NCBI RefSeq assembly: GCF_965638725.1
Contig: NC_134975.1
Coordinates: 2,616,179 to 2,680,178 of the forward strand
Source: Aptenodytes patagonicus
Lineage: Eukaryota > Chordata > Aves > Sphenisciformes > Spheniscidae
DNA: 64,000 nucleotides
Direction of reading: 5' to 3'
Within the stretch, counting starts at the first letter, position 1. Every line of letters starts with the position of its first letter. Under the pieces are notes generated by a model. The model searched no databases. It worked only from the letters and a program-made list of their open reading frames with translations, and had not been told where the DNA came from. Positions 15,632 through 29,576 of this stretch are shown here, in pieces. A program made the position numbers and the translations under genes.

Positions 15632-18600
15632 TGCTCATCACCGATGCCAGAACCCTGTGGAGGGAAAAAGAAGAGTGGTTAGGAGCAGCCGAGCATCCCG
15701 TGACGTGTGGACAGAGCAGGTCCCGGCCCTCGCAATGTCCTGGTTCCCGAATTTCTGCCCTCTCCTCCCGACGTGGCCAGTTGGGGTAGCCCCAGGCACG
15801 GCTGGAGCTCACAGCCGAGCGCCGTACGGAGGAGCATGCAGGGGGAAGTGGTCTCAGCCCCCTCTGTGTGTGCTGAACTGCTCCTCCGTTTTGACGCGCT
15901 GCTGGCATTGCTTCTCTCCCACACATGTTATTACTAATCCTGCTGCAATTTTTCTACTTGCTGGTTGTTTTTGCACAGTTCTATTTGGTTTATAGAGGAC
16001 AGCACAGGGGCACCTCTAACGAGTGAGGCCAGTCCCGTGGGCTGAGCAGCGGGATGCATGCCAGGGACCGTTCCTGGGTGCAGGCAGACACCCACCAGCC
16101 TCGCCACATGGGTTGCGGAGGAACCAGCTCCTTCCCTGGGAACAGCAGCCCCGCTGGCTCCCGGCACCCCGGCTGACCGCTGCAGGTATTGTCCTCTGCT
16201 GCCATCTCCAGCAGCTTTCCCACTCAGCCGAGCAGACGCAGAGTGAAGACGCCCAACAGCATCTGCAGCAGAGCGTGACCTCAGCTGGGTGCTCCAGCGC
16301 CTGGACGAGGAGTCCCCACGACTCGCCAGAGCTGTTGGGGCTCCTGCTCCCAGAACGGAGGGTGTGCAGCCCCGAGAGCAGCCCCTCAGGCACCAAGTCC
16401 CCATCCCTCCCCGCCGAGGACAGCATTCCCAGGTAAAACTGTTCACCAGCTTCTTACACTACCTGCCAGAGGCCGACCTTGAGCTCTGCCCCGGCACACT
16501 AGCAGTTATCGGTTCCTCTGCGGCTTGTCCCTAAAGAGCCAGCTCCTCCTCTCCTATTCTCACCAACATCAAAGTCGGTGACAAACCGCCACGGCCATAC
16601 AGATTCACGCTACACTTGGCTCCAGATAAAGGAGTCCCCACCCCAAACGCAAGCAGGAGCCAAGAGGGGACGGGAGGTGTGCAAGGGCATGCGGATGCCG
16701 CATGAGGCTCTGAAACCACCATCCATGCGGTGAGGAGACTGCGGCATGGCAGCACTTCCAGCTGTGCAAACACCAGGAGCATTACCTGCTCTGGAGGGCA
16801 GGTAGCAACTCGCCCTGCTGCTGCTCTGCAGCCAGATGTGGCCACCCAGCCACAGCCAGCGGTGCCGAGCTCCTGCACCTCAGCCGAGTTGCTTGCACAA
16901 CACCACGTACCTCCCCAGCCAGCTCTTCGCAGCTGAAAGGTTTGGCTCTAGACAGATGCAGCAAGCAGAGCTGGTTGTGGAAGCCACAGCGTCTGCTCAG
17001 CTAGAGCAGCAAGGGAGGAGAGGCGATGGACGGACAGAAAGGGAGGCTGTAGGTAATGCAGTCGCTTCATGGTTGGCCCTTGGGACCCTCCCCAAGTCGA
17101 AGGGCAGCAGGGAGGGACTTTAATCAACTCACTGGGCACTGTGAAAGTCAGACAATAAATCAGCTCCACGTGCGGATGGATTCTTTGCTTCCACAGAGCA
17201 GGCACAGACAAAAGACTCCTCTGATGGAGGCTGGGGTGGGGAAAGTCCCTGTGTCAGTTTGCAATTCAGATAAGATGAACGGCTGCAGGCTGGAAGGAGA
17301 ACTGATCTCCAGATCTCCGAGCAACCAGGATCGGTTGCTCTTAAACCTTCCCACGCCTTTGGACAGATGCTGCTCTCCTCCACTGGGAAGGAACCCAAAT
17401 TCCTTCCCATCCCCTTATGAGCCACTCACACTGCAAGTCTCAGCACCTCCAACACATTTACATTGGGTTCAAACCAACTGGAAGGGCAAACACAGATGTG
17501 GAGGACCCAGCACAACAGCTCCTGGCTGCCAGCTGAGCCACAGTACCCATGCAGCCTGCTAGCCCCCCACCACAGAGGTGCTTCACTCTGCAGCTGGGAC
17601 CACTCTGACCTTCTCTGTTGCTCAGTGCTCGGGCACTGGTTCACGCCCTGGTGTCTTAACGTGTCTCTGAATCCACGAGCAGCTCCACAAACAGCCTGCC
17701 CTCTCATTCCGCTCGGGAGACACAGCGCCTGCTCCTGCACGGGCACTCAGGTATCGAAGTGGAACTGCGCTGGGCAGCACTTCTTCAAAACCACACTCCC
17801 TAGCAACTCGGCTTTCTTTGTCTTTTGCTTCCAAGCTCCCAAATTCCAACATCATCCCTCCAACAAACAGCTGGGCAAGACACTAAATGTCTTCACATCC
17901 ACTCAGGAAAGAGCCGAGCAGAGGGCAAAACACGAGCACTGAAAGCCAGCCTTGCCATCTGCCAAATGGAAGCCACCATCAAAACTTCCCCCAGGAAAAA
18001 AATTCAGCACCTGCATGAGTCTAAGCACCTCTGAATTATTCTCCTTCCTCGACCCAGCTGTTCCCCCTTCTGCCAGAGATCATCTGTGGGGCTCTGCCAG
18101 CACGCTGAAGCAAAGAGCACCCTGCTGCTATCGCGAAGCAGAAACAGGACAGCTGAAAGCATCTGCAAATGCTAGAGTGAGATGGAGCTGGCAACCCAAT
18201 CTCCCTCCTGCTAGATCCAGAGGTGAATTAATGACCTGGCCCCACAGGATACTGGATACGCTCATTCTTCCCTGGGCTCAGCAACCTGCAGGATGGCCCC
18301 AAAGAAGGTATCGTATAGCTAATATGAGCAAGTCCTACTTGCGCAGTGCTTCTCAGCAAGAGCGATGATTCACGGGCTGCAGGGATCCATCATGTGCTGA
18401 ACCGAAGCACAAAGAGCTTAGAAAATACCTTTCTTGGAAGGGCTTGCAGAGGCACTCAGACACCAGGGTGAAGTCGAGCCAAACCATCCGCAACGCGGGC
18501 AAGACACGATACAGGGGAGCGAGGGCTGAGCAGGAACCCAGACAAACCCACTGTTACGGGAGATTGCTTCTGCAGTAAACAGCAACTGCCACCTATGATT

Positions 18601-21600
18601 ACACCTGATTTAAGTGAATGAACTTCCCAATCCTGCCCTCTCCAAATACGCACAGCTTCTTGACCCCAGCACCATCAGCCTCCCTAGGGCTGGGCAGGGA
18701 GAAGGGATAGTTCGCACAGATCAGAGGCCAGTCACAGAACTGGGCTTTAGCCCAAATTACAGAGAAAAGCTGGGATAAGTCACTTTTTCCCCCCTTGTCA
18801 TCACGCTCCTGCCTTGTCTTTGTAGATTGTCATCTTCTTGGCCTTGGGGACTTCGAGTGCCTGCACGCTGCTCAACACAGAAGAGATCTACATAGCAACA
18901 AGGGCTTGATGGTATCAGAGAGGATCAGTAATTAACAAGTCAAAAGCACTTTGACATTCCTACCCTTACCCAAAGCCTCCTCAGCATCCACCAGACAAGA
19001 CAAAGGTTCCTAATAAGCCCTTGGGGAAGTAGAGGAGAGGAAAGAGGAAGGCAACAACTCACTCCCCAGCTGGTTAGAGCAGCGCTGCACCGAGGACAGC
19101 CCCAAGCCTGTCGCATCCCCATGGCAGGGATCTCCCAGCTCCCCCGATTGCTACGCAGGGGCCGGCATCTCATCTCAAGCCCCGACTTGTGCTGCTCTTC
19201 CGTCCTCCCCATAAACCTGCCATTTAAATAGGCAAAAATGACATCTAAAAGTTAAGACAGACCATCACCGTCAACTCCCCCTACTCTGGTCACAGGACAT
19301 TCATTCCTACGTACCCAATGCATTGCAGTTTTGCTCCAAATCTTGGGCAAAAAGGGGCTTCATTTCGTTGACTGGCATGAGCTTACCTCCGCCCTTCAAA
19401 TGGCAGTGCAGGATCACAGCGAGCAAGGCTGGGGCTCCTCTGACCCAAAGCATCTCTGCCCGTCTTTCATGTTAGCAGCAACTATACAGATAAGATTTCC
19501 GTGGTAATACTGTGCTGTCTTCCAGCACGATAACTAACTGTTCCTGTCCCCAGAGGAAAATTCAATTGCTGAGAATATTTTTTCTGTTGACAAAAGGAAA
19601 ATTAATGGCTTAAAAAAGCTCCCCCTCCTCCTTGGAAAAAAAAAATAAAAAGCGTCTGCATGGGAGCCCGTGGATTTGTTCCACAGCCCCCAAAGCACAT
19701 GTTCACATGTTCCCTCCTTTTTGCCACAATATGTTCAAGCCGCTGGATCCCAGACACTCCGGCTGAGCCAAGCTTTCTGCCTGGTTGACTGCTCCAGGCA
19801 CAGTCTGTGGAGCAAGCCAGCATCTACCAGCTCCGGAGGAGCTCTCCACTCTGCCGGCACAGGGAGGCCGACTCATCTGGGGCTCGCAGGGTTGTACTTC
19901 CACACTCCTGCTCACCCACACAGCCAGCTCTCCTTGGTCAACAGCTGTTTCAGGCTGCAAGCACACCTGGGCAAGGATCCAGAGCAACCTGGAAAGGGCC
20001 TGGCCCTAGACAGCTTTGCTGGGAAAGCAGCATCTTCCACAAGATCCTACCAGCGTGCTGTTGGCTGCGGGTCCTGGGGCAGGAGCAGACACCTCCACCT
20101 GCACCATGCGAACAGCGTGCCAGGCTGTCGGGAGACACTGACTCACTCCCAGGAGCTGACGAGTACGAGTGTGAGCAACACGAGCAAGGACCAGCGCAGA
20201 GGCAGACAACAGCACTGGAAGGGAAGCGAGTTTCACCCAGGTAAACGATGTGCTGGCTACAAAACTCCCCGGGCCCCCAGCTGCCCGGAGCCTGAGAAGG
20301 TGAAGGTTTGGAGGAGGCACCGACCCACATCGACCTGCACAGCTGTGCCAAGCAGAACAGGCGACAGGGACGACTCTGCACGCACAGCTAGAGCTCACCG
20401 AGATAAACCAACCTGGCCCAAGGCAAACGATAAATGACAACAGCGAGAACGATGTGATCGTGGGAGGGGAGCCAGCACCTACCTACTAAACACACGGCAA
20501 AAAATACGTTTGGAAAAATCAGAGCACAACGGTCAGTAAAGCCAACGACTGGATGGAGAGCAGCAACCACCCCAGGGACTTGTGTGCAAACGCAAAGGTG
20601 TCCAGCTCGGCTCCTCCCCAGGGACACCAGCCGCTGGCAGCATCTGCCAGCTCTGCTGCCTGCCCTCCTTTTAGCAGCAGATCCACACAGCCAGCCCCTC
20701 TTCTGAGCCAGTATCTGGTGCCAGTTCACTAGGGAAGCCCATCCCTTCCATGGAAATACAGAAGACCAGACAGAATCCCTTAAAAAAAACCCAAACAAAC
20801 AAACCAAATCAAACTTAATTAGCCTGTGCTGGAAGTCTCCAGCATCAGGCTTTGCCTGGCTCTCAGGGGAAAAAAAAACCCACCATTTTCTCATTATTTC
20901 CAACATAAGTGTTGCCAACAGATATCAGAGCCGCCTTGCAGCTGGGATAGCTCGGAAGAAACCTGTTCTGTGAGCAATGGTGGTTTTAGTAATCTTTCCT
21001 AATTTCATCAGCTTTTTGAGCCAAAAGAAATAGAATTAAAACAAGAAAGCAAGGGGGAGGGGAGGAAAGGGAGAGAAAACAACATATGGATGCAAGAGGG
21101 GCTGTTCTGTAGCAGTTAAAGCCCAGCATGGGAGCCAGGACACCAGCAATCTTCTCACTGCTTTGCACTGTGTGTGTTCTGGGGCACCACGCTTTGTTGT
21201 CTCTGTTTCCCCGCTGTGAGTAAATACATAACATCTCCGGGGGGCGGCACGGTTTCTGAAGCAGTCTTGCTGCCGCTGGAAAGTTTCCAGGGGGGGGAAA
21301 AAAAAGGGTGACCCAGAAGCTTAAAAAAAAAGTCAAAGTTTTGCAGCAACTGGGTCCCAGCTCCCAGGATCTGCATCCATTTAGGACGGCCTCTGCTCCC
21401 AGGAGTCCAGGTCACGCCAAGGAAAGAGGCCACCAGCACCACCGGTGGGACAGCAGAAGACCAGGGACAGCCAGTCGCCGGGACAGAGCTACATGCAGCA
21501 GAAGCTGCCCCATCAGTACCTGGGAGGGAGTGCAGGGGCTCTGCAGGGGGGCTGACGTTTGGCTGAAGCACTTTGCCGAAGGCATCCGCTGGGCTCCATC

Positions 21601-23299
21601 ACCCAGCCCAGGTGAGGAGGCTGCTCGGATAGGATCAGGGCTGGCGCCAGGATGCAGGCGAAAGGGCTCTGCTCAGCCGGATCTCTGGTCTGACAAGCAG
21701 ATTGAAGACGGAAGAGTCATCAGCGTTGAAGCTGTGCCCACGTCCGTGCCTTGCAGCTTTAAAGCAGCTCCTAACTGACCTGACACAATGGAAGTTTCGC
21801 GGGAAACCCTCATGTCAACAGCCAGAGCTGGGTCCGGTGACAGCAGCCTGTTCCCGTACAATGGGGAAGGATTCACCAGCCCAACGACAGTCAGCGTGCA
21901 GAGCTGTGACAGTCTGTTGCTCTCCTGCAAGCGACCCAGTTAGTGCAGCCCAGCTGGCCAGGGGCAGCTTGCCAAGCCCGGGTGATTACTTGCCTGCCCT
22001 CCTGCCAGCACGGCTCACTGCGGCTCGCAACATCCCCCGGCATCTGAAGTCTGTGCATTTTAGAGCACAGCGTGGTCAGCAGCTGTGACGAACTTGCTGG
22101 GCCCCCGCAAACCACATACTTGAGATGAGTGCCCAGCGCCTGGCCACCCTGCTCTGAGTTAGAGCCACCCGGCAGTCCTGCCCATCAGCCAGCACTAGCA
22201 ACAGCCCCCAGCGTCACACAAGAAAGGAATAGCGGTCTGAAACTGAAGATTAACGAGAACAATATTGAATCCGAACATGCAGCATAATCTAAAGCTGGCT
22301 ATAAGTCTCCCTGCCTGACCTAGTTGTCCAGCGACCCAGTTTCTAAACCACACAAGTACAGCGGGACAGAAACAAGCCCAGTGCGTGCTGTGCATTCCTG
22401 GCTGAAGCCACTTCCCTGCACTGCCGGGCCTGGCAGGGAAACGAAGCGGGCACTTGCTGGCACACAGGCTGAGCACAAACCCAAACTTTGCCCTAATCTG
22501 GAACCACGAGCTCCCTGCTCAGATGCAGGCCCCATTAGGATTTAATGGCAAGGAAGAGCTGGCACAACGTACATCCCGTAACTTCTTTGGAAACGAAACA
22601 CCAGCAGTGCAGGTCAGGCTGCCGTATCCCCCACGGCTCCTCCGCCTGGGGTTGTGCACCCAGCACCCACGCAGGACGGAGTCACACAGCTGTGCGTTAC
22701 GAAATGTGAAGGCAGGGAAGAGAACAAACACTCAGTTTCATGAGACACAGGCTGGGGGCCAGCCACCTTCCCTACTGCGCTCTCCTGGCTGCACGGGGCT
22801 TCAGCAGCTCTGTCGAGCCCCACAGACCTGGCCAGACCGTTCCAAGCGATTGCATTTATAGCCTTGACTCGTGTCAGACCTTCCTGGTCTTTCTGATCAT
22901 TACCTTGACTTTTCTGGTACAAAATTACACCCTGTGCTCACCCGTGTTACGCGCTGCTTAACAGAGCGGATCTGATTTCAAAAGCCAGCACCAAAACCGA
23001 GTGGGGGTCCAGAGTCCACCCCGCACGGGTGATCCCCAGGCTCAGCCACACACTGTCTCGTGCTCAGCGCTACCGGCGAGGTTTGGAGAGGCAACTCGGC
23101 GGCCGCAGGATCAGATTTGTAGCATTGCTCTGCCTGTTCCTTTGCTTCTTCCCATTTTGTTGGCAGCCGGCTTACCTGCATGTGTGGAATGAGCCTGCAT
23201 GGTTTAGTGGTTTTCCCAGGAGTTACTGCATGCATTTGAGACATCTACGGGCCACGAGCTTAAAAACCGCTGGCGCAGAGGAGAGTGCTGGTCTGCAGG

Positions 23300-23350
23300 C
23301 CAGGACAGTCGCTTCACCTGCCCGACTTCAGTTTCTCCATCAAGAGTAAC
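23300..23350 (-). mobile_element. MIR-like SINE remnant
   Basis: The plus strand reads GTCGCTTCACCTGCCC, then TTCAGTTTCTCCATCAAG, close to the reverse of the MIR core (CAAGTCACTTCACCTCT..., CTCAGTTTCCTCATCTGTAA). It is short and diverged, so this is a tentative call. Confidence 0.4.
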
Positions 23351-23849
23351 TGGTGGAGAGCAGCAGATACAGCAAACCAGTTCTGCCTGCGTGCACATCA
23401 CCAGCTGCTTGGCATGTGCATAATTAACCACCCCACTAATGACACCACGGAGCAGCAGCACTCCCTCCCCACCAGAAAAATGGATCAGACACTCAGCCAG
23501 CCTCAGCTGAAACGTGACTCGTTCACTCCTCTCCAGCATTAATACACAGGGCCTCTAATTGCTGTTGCATATACCCAGGAAGCAGACGGCAATTTAAAGT
23601 AATTTACGCTCCACTCGCAGGAAAAGCCAGCGAAGCAATCCTAACAGCAACTCCAGTTTCAGGGAAGAGCCCAGCAAGCCTTCGTGCTCTGCAACACCGC
23701 AGCATTCAAGCAGCGCTGCTCTGCAGCACGACCTGTTAAACCCCACGTACAGACCAGTACCACAGCGGAGCCGCGCTCAGGCTCAAAGGGAACAGCTACA
23801 CCAAGGAGTTGGGTTTGGCTGGTTTACACGACGCTAACTGGTATCTTGA

Positions 23850-24480
23850 TTCTTGCTTACTAATCCTTTAAAGGGTTACTACCCGCTTCAACATAATTGT
23901 TGAGCTAATGTACTTCTTTCGGAACAATGGTGACATGAGTTAATTCATTCCTTCTCCAAACCATGTTTCTTTCAGCAGGAACAAAACCCGACGGATTCAG
24001 CGTCCTCACTGCAGTCCCTCCCACACCTGAAATAATCGATATCCCCCAGGCCTAAAACTTTTCTTATGTGGAGGCGTTTCTTCAAAGTGTTTTAACCAGT
24101 TAGCAGAGACTTCAGGAATGACTGACTGTAATCCACAAAGTTTCAGTACATACTATTTTGATTCAAGAGGCCACAGGCAAAACACAAAAATACTACTCAT
24201 TATTTGCTAATTAAAAGCCAAAAGCATTGAGAGTACAAATCTAACAGCTCTTTCCATAGGGATTTTTCCTCCAGTGTTGATCTTCTGTTTGACATTAGCT
24301 CACATCCAGAGAGCAAAACTTTCCAAAGGAAAAAAAAAAAAAAATATCCTTTTTCTAAAAAGCCTTTCACAAATCAAAGGAAGCTTTTGCCCAAGTACAC
24401 ACAGGCAAACAAGATCAAAAGGAAAGCGGGGTTAAACAATCATTCTTGGTTGTATAATAGGAGGAAAACACATCAATCGT
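23850..24480. other. AT-rich island inside the RNF41 intron
   Basis: About 600 bases markedly poorer in GC than the rest of the window, containing ACATAATTGTTGAGCTAATG and a poly-A run near 24330. No open frame of note. Candidate conserved non-coding or regulatory DNA. Confidence 0.3.
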
Positions 24481-27400
24481 GAGGCCCTACCCATGTTCAA
24501 GATCCCGTTTCGGTAGCTGGTGGAAGGACAAACAACATGTTGAAGAGCTCCTATTGCTTAACCCCTGCAGAATCAGGCTAGAGGGCTTTGCCACCCGGCA
24601 AGGCCATTCCTTATTCTGGGAAGCTCTTCAGGATCACTAAAGCCCGGCTGATGGTCCTGGGAACACCTACAGGCATCGTGCCCAACGCTGGCAGCGCCTC
24701 AAAATCCCACAACGTGAAACAACGCTACCGGTACCACAAAAGCACAACCAGCCTGCAGTCTCTCCCAGCTGGGACCCGACAAACTCATCCTGTTTTCTGT
24801 ACTTTTAATGCGTTGAAAGGATTTAGGCGAAAGAGGCTGGAGGCAGAAGAGCTTGCCGGGGAAATCAGCCACCTCGAGAAAGGAAAGGAAAAAAAAAAAA
24901 AAGTCTTTGGGAAGTTCCTCAAGGCAGCTGCTGAAAGCGGAGCGGCTCTCGGCACACCAAGGTCACATCGCGCTGCGCAGACAGTGTCACCTCTGCACCT
25001 ACAGAAGCAAAGGACGGTCTAACAGGGAGGTGGACAACCCTGTGTGCAGCCACCGGGCAAGGGCGTTATCCCCTCGGACTGGGCAAGGCTCATCTGAAAA
25101 AGGAAGCCAAGCAGCCCAGGTAAAACTCCGGGGGGCCCCATCCCTCCTGCCTCCAGCACAGCCTGCTCGCCTGCGCGTGCTCGGCGCAAGACAGCTTTTA
25201 TCCATCCCATCCCCAATTCCACAGACGGAGAACTGAAACGGCAGCTCCCTTCCAGAGCCGTGGGATGAGCAGAAGCGACATCCATCAGACCCCTGCTCCG
25301 CTCCAGCCGCCCTTACCTTCAGCCTGCGAGGAACACGACAAGATCTCCTGGGTTGCCAAGTCCTTGGCTCTGCGTCAAGTCCTACAGCCCTATGAAACGC
25401 ATAATCAAGAATCGCAGCTGACTGCAAGCCTCTGCTTCGCAACTGAAAGCAGCTCAGGGAACGCAGTTCGTTGCCGCAGGTTGCTAAGCCATGGCAACGA
25501 CTTCTGGGGGGGGGGGAAAAATAAAAGTCACGTTGTTTTGGGAACGTCAAGGTCCTGCTCTTTATTAAGACATTCTGACAGGGTGGCCTGACCTGGAGCT
25601 GCTGAGCTGCCCACCCAATTCCTGCCACTTCCCTTCTGTACTTTTTTCGGATCAAGCCCTTCCAAAGCTCAGGAATTCAATCTGCAGCGCTGTGAAGGGG
25701 CTTTGACGCCTCGACAGGACTGCCAAAGGGGCAGAAATAATACGCCAAACCCCACGGATACGCAACCACACTGGGACGACTGGGAGAACACTCAAAGGTC
25801 AGCACCACTTTTGTGTCAGGGAAGGAAACCTCGCGGCAGATTTCCACAAGACAGCATTATATTCCTCCAAAAAAACTTCAACGGGAGGGGGATGCACTCC
25901 TTTACAGGGCTACACCCACGCTTCGTCTCCTGCCCCGGCCGAGCACTCGCCTGCCTTGCAGAGGCTGCAGTGCTGGGGTGAGACCCTGCCCGTGACCCTC
26001 CCAGCATACAGGGCTGTCACTGTCACCGATCATCCTCAGGAGCGGGGGATACGCTCGGTCCGGGTATCGCAAACAGAACCGCAGCCTCCCAAGCCTCAGG
26101 TTCCTACGCCCCAGGTTAATCAGAAGGGAAATGTTCAAGATCCAGGCAGAAACACACATTTCGGGTTTTGTTCTTTCTGCTACGAGCTTAGAATATTCTT
26201 CCCACTTGCTGCATTTCAACACTGCAGAGTCTCTTTATTTTGCTTGAGCTCTGTCTGCAACAGCTCCTGCCTACCGGGAACCCGGGCAGGAATTAAACGA
26301 GTTCCTGTGACTTGGGGTACGAGCTCCCATTAAAAACTACTCAAGCCACCCGCTGCAGGGGCACCAGCTGCCCTCCCCAGCTGTCACCTGAGCTCTGACA
26401 CATCCCACAAACCCCAGAGATCACGGAGGAATGCGGCGCAGCACGCTGCCGCAGCCCGCAGCATGTCTACAGGCAGATGCAGCAAGACCAGAGGAAGACG
26501 TTGCCACCGAGAGCCCAGAGGCAGGAACCCGGCCCCAGCCTACTTCTGGGGGGCTGCACATTCTGGGGGGCTGCACGTTCCTCATCGGTGACGGCAGAGA
26601 CACCGGCAGGCTCCGACCGGGACGGGGCCTCGCACACGTGCCAGGCCCTGCACTCGCGAGAAGTGGTTTGTCTGGAGAGCGTTCATGGCTACAGATAAGG
26701 CAGAGAAGGACACGAGGGTCTGCGAGGCGGGTTTCCCTTCGTTAGGTAAGCGGAACAAGCCACTTGTTAACAGCTGGGGCCATGCTGGAATTGCACAGCA
26801 CACTTTACCCAGCTCTGCCAAGCCTTTTATTTTCTGGTCTGTTTCTTACGGTGTCAAGACACCAAGAAAATGAAGAGCCTAAATCTGAAGTTAAACTGGT
26901 TTATGTTTGGTTCCGCCCCCCCCCAAAACAGCAGATATAAGTCACAGCCAGCAAAATGTCTGAATACGCACACTCAGTTATAAAAAGCATCCCGCATCGC
27001 TGCTCCGTCAGCAGCCCGTCCCCTCCCAACTCTAACTGCTCCGCCAGAAGTGGGAGCGATGCCTTGTCCCAAAGGAAACTACACCAGGCAGTTGGTTTCA
27101 ACAGGGGCAGACGTGCTGCTCCGCTACCTGCCGCAGAAAGGCAGAGCTGGCAGGCGGGAGGATGCCCGGGAGCCACCACCTCCACCAGCAGCACCCCAAG
27201 AGGTCCCAGCTCCTCAAACAGGAGGAGAGGATTCCCAGGAGCCCAGGGCAGAACCCGGGCCCCTCGCTGAGACAGCTCAGCAGCCTGGCCTGCGCAGCTC
27301 GGCCGAGTCTCCACGCTCCCGGTCAGACCCACCTTCGACTACCGGCACTACCGTTGTACCGAGCGAGTCCGGACCAGCTGCCACACGGAAATCCTAACAC

Positions 27401-28590
27401 GAGAAGACCAAAAGAGCTTTTTGCCTTTAGTCTAAAGCATTTGGATGCGAGGGATCTCTTCAGACTTGGTGAACAATCCCATCCTCGCAGCAGAACAGCA
27501 CGGATCCTATTCAGCACGAAGTGTTTCCTGTTTTCCGCCGCGAGGAGCCCACACAAGCTGCGAAGCCCCAGCAGTTGGCCAGTCACCAAGCCGACTGATC
27601 AGCGAGAAAACACAGGCAGAGACTGCCGAGCAGCGCAACTCACGGCTCGCTTTTACCTTTAGCTCTGTTTGAAGTTCACCTTGCATTGCCTCCAGCTGCC
27701 TCTGCAGCCTTTTGGGATGCCTTTCCAGAACTCCAGGCTCGTCAGCGGGTTTCGTTAACAAAGCACTTTCCCTGCAAGTCACAGGGAACCTCGCTCTTTC
27801 GAGAGCGCTCTGGGAATTCCAGTGTCTGCCCTTCTTCTAGAGCACCAAGTGAAACAAGAGATACAGAAATCAGGCAGGGGCAGTTTTTAAGCCAGTTTGG
27901 CAGGATTTATTTTAAACCTCTGAAATTTAAGGAAGATCTTGCTATTTCCCTGTAGACGTTAATTTACGACAAAGGTTCTTTAACGGCTTTAGAGCAAGAG
28001 CCGTGTCCTTCACTGCGAACCTGCACGGACCCGTGAACAGCAGGCTGTGATCTCTAAACGGTGCTCTAGGTAAATCTGCCAGGGGAGAGATCAGGCAGCT
28101 GCAAGCTGCGAGAACAGCCGTACGCGTTGCACTGCCGGCTGCGACAGGGGGACTGTCAAGACATACAGAGACCTTTCTCGTTAGCCGAGCAAAAACAAAG
28201 TTTTTGGATAAATATGACTTCAAAGTTATCGGCAGCAGCCAACTGAAAAGCCCTGAAAGCATATATAAAGCAACACCCCATAAAACTGCTGATGTAACTC
28301 TAACTGTTCACATGTCGGAGGCTCCTCGTGTGTGGAGGAAGGACTTAAAACTCATCCCCCGCGCACAGACAGAGAAAGTTTTGAGAGGTGCTTGATTTAC
28401 CTTCCGCGGCAGAATTCCTCCCTAAGCAGCAAAGAGGCAGGGCTGGGCTGGGTTTACTCTTTTCAGGGAGACGCTCCCAATGGCCCATCTTTTCCCCTTC
28501 CTCTTCTACAGTTTAAAATGTCGTTCGTCGAGGGCCGAGAGCCGCTGCCACGCAGGAGTCATAAGGTCAGGCAGGACAGATCTAGTCACC

Positions 28591-28609
28591 GGGGGGGGGG
28601 GGGGGGGGG
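28591..28609 (+). repeat. Poly-G tract in the RNF41 intron
   Basis: Nineteen uninterrupted G followed by an A/G-rich purine tract. The length may be under- or over-assembled. Confidence 0.8.
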
Positions 28610-29558
28610 AAAGGGAAGGAAAAGTGAGCATTGTAAAAACCGAGGTGGAAGGCTGTGCCCTGCCCTTCACCCCCCCCTCAGGGCCCAGATGAAGACACCT
28701 CTCTTCCTCCACACAGGAACCCAGGCCTTCAGCCCCACAGAAGAGAAACCTGCGCTTCCCGGAGAGCCTTTGCAACTCTCCTAAAAAGCAGGATAACCTG
28801 TGCAGAAACCATCGAGCGCCTGCAACGCGAGCCCTGTACGTCTCCGACGCAGATACACGTTCCCCTGGGGACAAGGGTCTGAAGTCGGTCACGAGAACAG
28901 AGAACCACCACGGCATCTCAGACCGCTCCTCACCCTGTCTTCCAACAATATAAAAAAATTTACCCTGCCTTTTTTTTTTTCCCCTTTTCTGTTTTTTTAA
29001 TTTAAATGGCAAGAATAAGGGTCACTCCAGAGGCCCCAGCCAGTCTCAGAGAGCCCTCGGTGCATCCCAGCCTCCCCGACAGGCTGATCGCGACCGAGCC
29101 GGTCATCTAAACACCGGTTGCCTCCCCGCGGCGCTTCGCTTGGGAAATTCCAGCCCTCGGCCAGAACTCTGCTCGCCTCACACCCCCACCTCACTCGGCC
29201 GGGAGAAAAGCTGGGACGAGAGGCATTTCCAGCAGGACCGCGCCGTGCGCAGGGAAGGAAAAATTTGCCCAGTAGGTAAAGTCTCAGCTTTTAAGTTACG
29301 CAATCCTGCTAAAAATAGTTTCCCCAAATGCCACCTTAAGATCTTCTGACACAAATCCAAGTTTTTCCTGCAACTCCTCTGCTCGCTCTAGTGTTGCAAA
29401 AATTGACAGCAGGGAAGCCTGAATTGGAAAAACTGCTTCGGTTTTATCTGCCGGTCTCGGCAGCAAGGATAAAACCAGCTCAGAAACGCCCCTGGACGTT
29501 ACCACCGCGCTGAACCGGGGACGATGACACCCGGCCCCCGAAGCCACCACAAGCAGCT

Positions 29559-29576
29559 TTATTATTATTATTATTA
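29559..29576 (+). repeat. (TTA)6 microsatellite
   Basis: Six uninterrupted TTA units followed by CAACAACAA. Confidence 0.85.

Noticed and set aside
17870-17990. Possible MIR-like fragment (GGGCAAGACACTAAATG..., CCATCTGCCAAATGGAAG)
   Set aside because: The resemblance is limited to two short blocks with the wrong spacing, too weak without an alignment.
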